A stretch of 10,483 bases of DNA from positions 1 to 10,483 of the forward strand of contig JBGUXY010000054.1 of assembly GCA_045118335.1 (NCBI GenBank), given 5' to 3'. Position 1 is the first letter of the stretch. Every line of letters begins with the position of its first letter. Shown here piece after piece: positions 1-4,225 of the stretch. A model generated the notes under the pieces. The model worked only from the letters and a program-made list of their open reading frames with translations. It did no database searches and had not been told where the DNA came from. Made by a program: the position numbers and the translations under genes. The stretch is from W1P20-047 sp045118335. Its GTDB lineage: Bacteria; Actinomycetota; Coriobacteriia; Coriobacteriales; Eggerthellaceae.

Positions 1-75
1 CCGATGTGGCTCAGTTGGTAGAGCAACGCACTCGTAATGCGTAGGTCAGCGGTTCGAGTCCGCTCATCGGCTCCA
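1..75 (+). tRNA. tRNA-Thr (anticodon CGT), first base cut off by window edge
   Basis: The cloverleaf is complete except for one base. The acceptor strand CCGATG (1-6) pairs with CATCGG (65-70), and C71 would pair with the G expected just before the window. The D stem is GCTC/GAGC (9-12/21-24) and the anticodon stem ACGCA/TGCGT (26-30/38-42). The loop CTCGTAA places CGT at 33-35, which reads the threonine codon ACG. The T stem is AGCGG/CCGCT (48-52/60-64) with loop TTCGAGT. Discriminator T72 is followed by an encoded CCA (73-75). The promoter lies outside the window. A strong terminator follows nine bases later, so this is the last gene of its transcript. Confidence 0.97.
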
Positions 76-83
76 GAACGTAG

Positions 84-113
84 CAGGTCGGGTTCGCCCG
101 ACCTGTTTCTTTT
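84..113 (+). terminator. Intrinsic terminator of the tRNA-Thr gene
   Basis: A perfect 9-bp stem CAGGTCGGG/CCCGACCTG (84-92/97-105) closes a TTCG tetraloop and is followed by TTTCTTTT (106-113). Stem, stable tetraloop and U-rich tail are all present, directly behind the tRNA. Confidence 0.93.
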
Positions 114-539
114 CCAGCAAAGAAGCCCCAGCCAGGGTTGTAGGCAAGAATGTGTGTCCGAGGGTCGTCAGCAATCATGACGCCAAGTCCCGCTCGAATG
201 GAACTCGGGTCATCGCTCTCCGGTTGCGAACGGCCTACAGGTGCGTGATCGTCTATAACCCCAACCTTAAAGGCGCGCTCTCTTGCCGATGTCCCCAACG
301 GCTTCCAGGCGCGCATCTGGGGTTAAAGAACAAACGTGTTGCTAGTTTTGCCCGTCTTCCCGGTTCAATCCACGTTCGTCTATAGCCCCAACCTTAAAGG
401 CGCACCCTTGCCTGTATCCCGGACGGCTTCAAGGCGCGCATTCTTGCCTGCATTTCTCAGCCGCCACCCGTTGGCTTGCGTTTCTCTTGAGGGTGCCTTT
501 GGAGCGTTCGTTTCGGATACGTTTGTCAACAGAAAGACC
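114..539. other. Non-coding spacer between tRNA terminator and first membrane-protein gene
   Basis: No convincing gene is present. Open frames here lack Shine-Dalgarno sites, overlap the tRNA or the repeats, and show no recognisable protein family. The spacer holds two copies of a ~67-bp block (listed separately), and a possible third, weaker copy of its second half starts near 443 (CTTGCCTGCATT). The right end carries the promoter of the next gene. Confidence 0.6.
249..441 (+). repeat. Pair of direct ~67-bp imperfect repeats
   Basis: Copy A is 249-316 and copy B 376-441, offset by 127 bp. Both begin TCGTCTATA, share CCCCAACCTTAAAGGCGC, then a CTTGCC...TCCC stretch, and end ACGGCTTC-AGGCGCGCAT. 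The cores are identical or nearly so; the middles differ by a few substitutions and a 2-base length change. They lie in the same orientation. No open frame is preserved through both copies. They could be remnants of a dispersed intergenic element or a duplicated RNA or regulatory segment; the sequence alone does not decide. Confidence 0.8.
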
Positions 540-568
540 CTGGCATTTTATCGCGGCAAGCATACAAT
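540..568 (+). promoter_or_regulatory. Predicted sigma70-type promoter of the DUF2238-like gene
   Basis: CTGGCA (540-545, four of six matches to TTGACA) is 17 bp from TACAAT (563-568). Transcription would begin near 575, leaving a ~30-nt leader before the ATG at 607, which supports that start codon. Confidence 0.55.
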
Positions 569-606
569 AGGGCGCTGGGGCAAATAACTCTCCACCTGGC
601 GAATTC

Positions 607-1425
607 ATGACGGCGGGAGCTGCGTTGTTCAAAAGTTACAGGAAGTTTTGGAATCTTGTCAGCGCCGAAATGCACGAGAACAGCAAGACGTTCGTGGTTT
701 ACTGCGTGCTGCGCGTGCTCGTGGTTTTCTGCATGGTGCGACAGTTCATCAATGGCAACTATGAGGGGTTTGCGTTGTGCATTCTCACGTTGCTGTTGCT
801 AACGGTGCCGGGAATCGTGCAGGTAAGCTTTCAGATTGATATTCCGCAAACGCTTGAAATCGTTGTTCTGCTCTTCATTTTCAGCGCGGAAATACTCGGC
901 GAGGTCGATGGCTATTACACGGCCATTCCCTTCTGGGATACCATTCTGCACACGATAAACGGCTTTTTGGCGGCGGCCATTGGCTATTCGCTCGTGTTGC
1001 TGCTCAACAAGAGCCATCGATTCTACTTCGAGCTTTCGCCCCTGTTCGTGGCCATTGTGGCGTTCGCGTTTTCCATGACGATTGGCGTTTTGTGGGAGTT
1101 CTTCGAGTTCACCATGGACTATTTCTTCGGCCTTGACATGCAAAAAGACGTCGTGGTTTCAAGCATTTCCAGCGTCACGCTCAACCCCGACGGAGAGCAG
1201 CTTCCTGTTGCTATCGATGACATCGTCGTCACCAGCGTGAATGGGCAAAAGCTTCCCGTGGAAGGATACCTCGACGTTGGCCTCGTCGACACGATGCAAG
1301 ACCTGTTCGTGAATTTCCTTGGTGCGATAACCTTTTCGGTGCTGGGTTACTACTCCTTGAGCAAAGGAGAAGACAAGCGCCTGCGCGCCCGTTTCCTCGT
1401 GCATCCCAAGCCGGACCGAAGCTAG
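607..1425 (+). CDS. Multipass membrane protein, DUF2238/YjdF-like
   Basis: A 272-residue integral membrane protein of unknown function. Hydrophobic segments lie at about residues 29-45, 54-73, 82-97, 117-134, 145-163 and 234-250. The family-like signature is visible: WDTILHTING (110-119), then GVLWEFFEFTMDYFFGLDMQ (160-179) and DTMQDLFVNFLGA (228-240). It thus has acidic, His and Trp residues at helix ends, spaced as in DUF2238/YjdF-type proteins. A hydrophilic loop of about 50 residues (180-227) separates the last two conserved blocks and is longer than I expect for the family. The start at 607 is chosen because it is the first ATG after the predicted promoter; the ribosome site is weak (no clear AGGAG), and the ATG at 670 is an alternative. 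The stop codon lies at the very edge of the 25-bp tandem array. No substrate or role can be assigned. Confidence 0.85.
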   Translation: MTAGAALFKSYRKFWNLVSAEMHENSKTFVVYCVLRVLVVFCMVRQFINGNYEGFALCILTLLLLTVPGIVQVSFQIDIPQTLEIVVLLFIFSAEILGEVDGYYTAIPFWDTILHTINGFLAAAIGYSLVLLLNKSHRFYFELSPLFVAIVAFAFSMTIGVLWEFFEFTMDYFFGLDMQKDVVVSSISSVTLNPDGEQLPVAIDDIVVTSVNGQKLPVEGYLDVGLVDTMQDLFVNFLGAITFSVLGYYSLSKGEDKRLRARFLVHPKPDRS

Positions 1426-1635
1426 CGAGCCGGCAGCCAGCGGGGGCTGGTGAGCCAGCGGCCAGCGGGGCTGGCGATCCGACTGCTGGCGGAGGTCAGC
1501 GAGCCGACAGCCGGCAGGGGCTGGCGAGCCGACTCCCGGCAGGGGCTGGCGAGCCGACTCCCGGCAGGGGCTGGCGATTCGACTCCCGGCAGGGGCTGGC
1601 GAGCCGACTCCCGGCAGGGGCTGGCGACCCAAGAG
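1424..1635 (+). repeat. GC-rich 25-bp tandem array (about 8 units, 4-5 near-identical)
   Basis: Best units start at 1511, 1536, 1561, 1586 and 1611 and read CCGGCAGGGGCTGGCGAGCC followed by GACTC. Units at 1436, 1461 and 1486 are degenerate but keep the same 25-bp phase. The period is not a multiple of three, so reading frames through it are accidental. Each unit can fold a small GGCT-GGCG-AGCC hairpin, and neighbouring units can pair CCC with GGGG. The array begins at the stop codon of the upstream gene and may serve as its 3' end structure. Confidence 0.92.
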
Positions 1636-1747
1636 ACTCAAATGGCAGCGATGTCTTTCTGCTGCACAAGGAGGTAGCTTAGCGCCTGCGCCTGTCTCGT
1701 CTCGATGATGCGTTCGCTCCCGACCGCTGCCGCTTCCATTTTGTCGA

Positions 1748-1933
1748 CCGCCGATGCCCCGTCAGGCACGATCGGCTGCCGGCGGCCCGCAAGCCCATAG
1801 ACTGCCGGCGGCCCGCAAGCCTGTAGGCTGCCGATGGCCCGAAAGCCTGTCGACCGCCGATGCCCCGTCAAGCACGATCGGCTGCCGGCGGCCCGAAAGC
1901 CTGTAGGCTGCCGGCGGCCCGTCGGCTCGGTTG
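1748..1933 (+). repeat. Second GC-rich tandem array, 26-28-bp period (about 7 units)
   Basis: Unit starts are near 1748, 1776, 1802, 1828, 1854, 1882 and 1908. The typical unit is CTGCCGGCGGCCCGCAAGCC followed by TGTAGG. Units 1748 and 1854 are a diverged 28-bp form (CCGCCGATGCCCCGTCA-GCACGATCGG), so a larger period of about 106 bp is superimposed: a diverged unit followed by normal ones, twice. The sequence differs from the 25-bp array next door although period and composition are alike. GGCT...AGCC pairing gives each unit hairpin potential. No gene is supported here. Confidence 0.88.
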
Positions 1934-2015
1934 ACTCGGCCGACCCGCAGGTGCGAGCGTTCGTTCGGGCGTGTTGTGCTCTTGCACTACGCGCCGCCAA
2001 TGTTTTGCCCGTCGG

Positions 2016-3392
2016 CTACGAGTTGCTCTTCGCGGCCGCCGAAAGATCGATGTTCATGTCGACCACTGAATTCACGCCTGCTACAGTTCCCTGGTTCGTG
2101 TATTGCCACAAGGTAAAGTCGTAGTCCAACACGGGAAGCGAACCGTATTCAGAATGCCAGATAGGGTATTCGGTCTGTTCGTCGTGTCCATGCCGGTCGT
2201 TGTCCCACTCGTTACCGTAGATCATCGCCTTATAGCCGCCTTTTTCGATTTCGTCGCAAAAGGCTTTCGCGTTTGCAGAGGCCTGTTCTTCGCTAAGCCC
2301 GTCGGCTCTGGCATTGCGGTTTTCCGTGAGCTCGTGGTCGTAGGCCACGGGATATTGCAGCTCGCGGCCATTGATTTCGTACAGGCAATGCTTGGCTTCT
2401 TCGCGGGCTTCCTCTTCGTTGATCGCCTGCGAGTAGAAATAAACTCCCACGTCAAGTCCAGCATCGATGGCGCCGTCTATGTTCGCATCGAACGTGGCGT
2501 CGGTATAGAGCTCGCCTTCGGTAGTGCCTCGATAGCCTATGCGGATGATGGCGAAATCGATGTCATCGTCTGCCACGGCTTGCCAGTCGATTTCGCCTTG
2601 AGCTTCGGAAACGTCAATACCCTGACGCGATAGGCACTTGCCATCCACGACATATGACAGGCGGCCGTTTTCTCGAACGAGGTTGCTCCAGTTGTAGGGC
2701 GGTTCGTAGGTGACGGTTTCCTCTGGCGGCTCCAGGGTGACTTCGGATGACCGATGCATGCAACCAGAAACCCTAGAGAACAGCAGGAAGATGAGCATTG
2801 CCAAAACAGCCAGCACTATCAGTGGGGCGAATCGAAAACCCGACGTGCGCGCGTGGTCTTGAGAGTCGACCACAGGCGCGGTTTTCCCATGAGGCGTATT
2901 GTTGTTTGACCTACTTGCCCCCCGGGCGGCAGAAGCTTGTTCGTGTGTGTAACGGATCTGCCTGCCAGGATGCTGGTCTTGTCTAGCTAGATCGCTCGTG
3001 CGCCTGGTCTGCCTTCCGGAACCGCCGGCACGCTGGCCCTGCCTTCCGGAACCGCCGGCACGCTGGCCCTGCCTTTCCGTGCTGCTCGAATGCCGCGATT
3101 GCGTGACTTCGCTTCGCGCGTTCTTGGCTTCGTCTCTTGTGCCGCTAGCCCGTCGGGCCCGTTCGCTCGTATCGCTTGTGCGCCGAAAATCTCTGTCTGG
3201 ATTGATTGTGTGCCGGGTTCTTTCGCGTGCGTCATCCGAGCGCGGGGTTTGTCTGTTTCTGCCGGCGCCAAGGGGGTTTCGGGTGTCCAAACGTTCCTGC
3301 GTAGGATGGGGTTTGCCAAGATGAGCATTGCGGCGTGCCGATGCTGGCCTCGCCCGCTCGGGGTAATCGTGCTGTTGCTCATCTGTGTTCAT
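2016..3392 (-). CDS. Membrane-anchored GH25 (Chalaropsis-type) lysozyme with basic disordered N-terminus
   Basis: A 458-residue protein predicted to cleave the beta-1,4 bond between N-acetylmuramic acid and N-acetylglucosamine in peptidoglycan. Residues 1-185 are low-complexity and rich in Arg, Ser, Gln and Thr. A membrane helix spans about 187-206 (FAPLIVLAVLAMLIFLLF). The GH25 barrel fills about 257-450: GIDVSEAQGEIDW with Asp260, DFAIIRIGYRG, VGVYFYSQA, the catalytic-type DxE as YPVAYDHE (Asp352, Glu354), MIYGNEWD, PIWHSEYG and the C-terminal LWQYTNQGTVAGVNSVVDMN. Positive charge before the helix predicts cytoplasmic N-terminus and external enzyme. VSGC right after the helix resembles a lipobox, but so far from the N-terminus this may be chance. 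The start is set at 3392 because GGGAG lies 7 bases upstream and the probable -10 box at 3419-3424 excludes an ATG at 3419. A perfect 30-bp duplication lies at 3011-3070. The gene is monocistronic and converges on the DUF2238-like gene. Confidence 0.93.
   Translation of the reverse strand: MNTDEQQHDYPERARPASARRNAHLGKPHPTQERLDTRNPLGAGRNRQTPRSDDARERTRHTINPDRDFRRTSDTSERARRASGTRDEAKNARSEVTQSRHSSSTERQGQRAGGSGRQGQRAGGSGRQTRRTSDLARQDQHPGRQIRYTHEQASAARGASRSNNNTPHGKTAPVVDSQDHARTSGFRFAPLIVLAVLAMLIFLLFSRVSGCMHRSSEVTLEPPEETVTYEPPYNWSNLVRENGRLSYVVDGKCLSRQGIDVSEAQGEIDWQAVADDDIDFAIIRIGYRGTTEGELYTDATFDANIDGAIDAGLDVGVYFYSQAINEEEAREEAKHCLYEINGRELQYPVAYDHELTENRNARADGLSEEQASANAKAFCDEIEKGGYKAMIYGNEWDNDRHGHDEQTEYPIWHSEYGSLPVLDYDFTLWQYTNQGTVAGVNSVVDMNIDLSAAAKSNS
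3011..3070 (-). repeat. Perfect in-frame 30-bp tandem duplication inside the lysozyme gene
   Basis: Positions 3011-3040 and 3041-3070 are identical, and the first ten bases begin to repeat again at 3071. The unit is ten codons and encodes two copies of a Gly/Arg/Gln-rich decapeptide (QGQRAGGSGR) in the disordered N-terminal region. Perfect identity points to a recent slippage event. Confidence 0.95.
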
Positions 3393-3418
3393 AACAACTC
3401 CCAAAAGTAACAGCGACA

Positions 3419-3424
3419 ATTATA
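3419..3424 (-). promoter_or_regulatory. -10 box of the lysozyme promoter
   Basis: On the minus strand the sequence reads TATAAT, a perfect -10 hexamer, 26 bases upstream of the ATG at 3392. No good -35 element is seen 16-18 bp further upstream, so an activator or alternative contact may be needed. The box overlaps the upstream in-frame ATG, which is why that start was rejected. Confidence 0.5.
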
Positions 3425-3720
3425 TCGCACCCCATTTTTGATGGCCCGAATGCTTAGATATGCATTACCGAACTGAAAAACACGCCCAAAAGCATCAAGA
3501 AACGCACGCTTTTGAAGAAAAAAGCGATCAAGATGGCAAAAATTTCAGTTTATGCGAGATATTTTTCTTGATGTCAGATATCAGTGCGATTAGAGCCGTA
3601 TAACCCCAGGTCGAAAATGCCCAAAAATGCATACCCTGCAAACTGCGAACTGTGGATATCATAAATTGAAATTTTTGCCATAGATGATAGATTTTGCTAA
3701 AATTTTGCGCGATTGGCCTG
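3425..3720. other. AT-rich non-coding island upstream of the repeat array
   Basis: This stretch is visibly richer in A and T than the rest of the window, with runs such as AAAAATTTC, GATATTTTTC and CTAAAATTTTG. It contains a small hairpin (CAAAAGC/GCTTTTG, 3487-3493/3508-3514) and the long inverted repeat 3533-3681. I see no supported gene. A 66-codon minus-strand frame starting with GTG at 3728 has no ribosome site and overlaps the repeats. Base composition suggests acquired or regulatory DNA. Confidence 0.6.
3533..3681. repeat. 149-bp element bounded by 22-bp inverted repeats (MITE-like or structured)
   Basis: The left arm 3533-3554 begins ATGGCAAAAATTTCA and ends TTTATG. The right arm 3660-3681 is its reverse complement. 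The 22 positions pair with one exception, G3548 opposite T3666, which would still be a G-U wobble in RNA. About 105 bp lie between the arms. The dinucleotide AG flanks both outer ends (3531-3532 and 3682-3683), which might be a short target duplication or chance. No transposase is encoded. Alternatives are a long RNA hairpin or a DNA cruciform. Confidence 0.8.
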
Positions 3721-3946
3721 CTAAACACGCGCCTACGCGCAAATAGCTACCCGCGTAGGCATTGCCCTGGATGCCCTTGCAGCTGCTGAACACGCGCATA
3801 CGCGCAAATAGCCGCTCTGGTTGGCTTTCGCCTTTTCTCCCAGTTGCTACTGAACACGCGCATACGCGCAAATAGCCGCCCATGCGAGCCTTGCGGAATG
3901 TACCTGTCTAAAACGTTGAACACGTGCGAATGCGATAATAGCCACC
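3721..3946 (+). repeat. Four regularly spaced ~27-nt repeats (64-66-bp period), CRISPR-like in spacing
   Basis: Copies start at 3721, 3786, 3850 and 3916, giving steps of 65, 64 and 66. The two central copies are identical over 30 bases and contain ACACGCGCATACGCGCAAAT followed by AGCCGC. The first copy differs at about three positions of the 27. The last is clearly degenerate (AACACGTGCGAATGCGATAATAGC). The intervening ~37-nt segments differ, though the first two show weak similarity to each other. The core holds a CGCG-CATA-CGCG dyad. An AT-rich stretch precedes the first copy and the far copy is decayed, as in CRISPR arrays, but no cas gene is in the window. I therefore label it a repeat, not a confirmed CRISPR. 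Confidence 0.88.
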
Positions 3947-4102
3947 GATAAAGCAGCGGAACGAAGGTTGTAGCATGCTTGTCCATGTCAGCTTGCTCTT
4001 AGTGCCGCATTCCGGCTCTCATAACCTGCATCCTTTGCAACCAACCCAGTTGCCTCAACGTAACGCGAAGATGACGGATTGTTGAATCGATATGGGGTGC
4101 CG
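3947..4102. other. Non-coding stretch between the repeat array and the htpG promoter
   Basis: I see no gene, terminator or clear repeat here. It separates the spaced repeats from the htpG promoter by about 150 bp, so the repeats could still act on htpG from a distance, though nothing in the sequence demonstrates that. Confidence 0.4.
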
Positions 4103-4130
4103 TTGCGAAGAGCTGCATTAAGACTATAAT
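4103..4130 (+). promoter_or_regulatory. htpG promoter
   Basis: TTGCGA (4103-4108) and a perfect TATAAT (4125-4130) are separated by 16 bp. Transcription should begin near 4136-4138, inside the CIRCE operator, leaving a leader of roughly 90 nt. Confidence 0.7.
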
Positions 4131-4134
4131 CACG

Positions 4135-4161
4135 TTGGCACTCGAAAGCATAGACTGCTAA
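4135..4161 (+). promoter_or_regulatory. CIRCE operator (HrcA binding site) of htpG
   Basis: TTGGCACTC (4135-4143), nine bases, then GACTGCTAA (4153-4161). Against the CIRCE consensus TTAGCACTC-N9-GAGTGCTAA each half-site differs at one position, so 16 of 18 bases match with exact spacing. It overlaps the predicted transcription start, a position suited to repression. HrcA is known to release CIRCE on heat or unfolded-protein stress when GroEL is titrated; heat-inducible htpG is therefore inferred. Confidence 0.85.
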
Positions 4162-4198
4162 AACGCCAGGTCCCGCCTTGCAGGCGAGCCTGGCGTTT
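4161..4198 (+). promoter_or_regulatory. Long stem-loop in the htpG leader
   Basis: AAACGCCAGG (4161-4170) pairs perfectly with CCTGGCGTTT (4189-4198), and an inner CGCCT/AGGCG stem (4174-4178/4182-4186) closes a TGC loop. The structure lies between CIRCE and the ribosome site (AGGAG, 4214-4218), which it leaves free. Only three T's end it, so it is a poor terminator; mRNA stabilisation or a regulatory leader is as likely. Confidence 0.7.
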
Positions 4199-4225
4199 CA
4201 ACGGAAAAACCAAAGGAGAACGCCC

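Noticed and set aside
11..316. Minus-strand 101-codon frame overlapping the tRNA
   Set aside because: It runs through the tRNA and its terminator and has no ribosome site; its C-terminus is the translated antisense of the tRNA.
1159..2000. Pro/Gly/Arg-rich minus-strand frames over the two tandem arrays (1159-1641 and 1638-2000)
   Set aside because: The 25- and 26-bp periods shift the frame at each unit, and there is no start signal; these are repeats, not a repeat protein.
2103..2633. 176-codon plus-strand frame inside the lysozyme gene
   Set aside because: It is opposite the conserved GH25 catalytic domain; its Val/Phe-rich pseudo-protein is a shadow.
3721..3946. Calling the spaced repeats a confirmed CRISPR array
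   Set aside because: There are only four copies, two of them degraded, no cas gene in the window, and some similarity between the first two spacers. It is kept as a CRISPR-like repeat only.
3528..3986. Short minus-strand frames over the spaced repeats, with recurring peptides such as FARMRVFSS
   Set aside because: Different frames carry the same repeat in translation, starts lack ribosome sites, and the 64-66-bp steps do not keep frame.
4178..4225. Upstream in-frame start extending HtpG by 16 residues
   Set aside because: It lies inside the leader stem-loop without a ribosome site; the ATG at 4226 has AGGAG and gives the family N-terminus.
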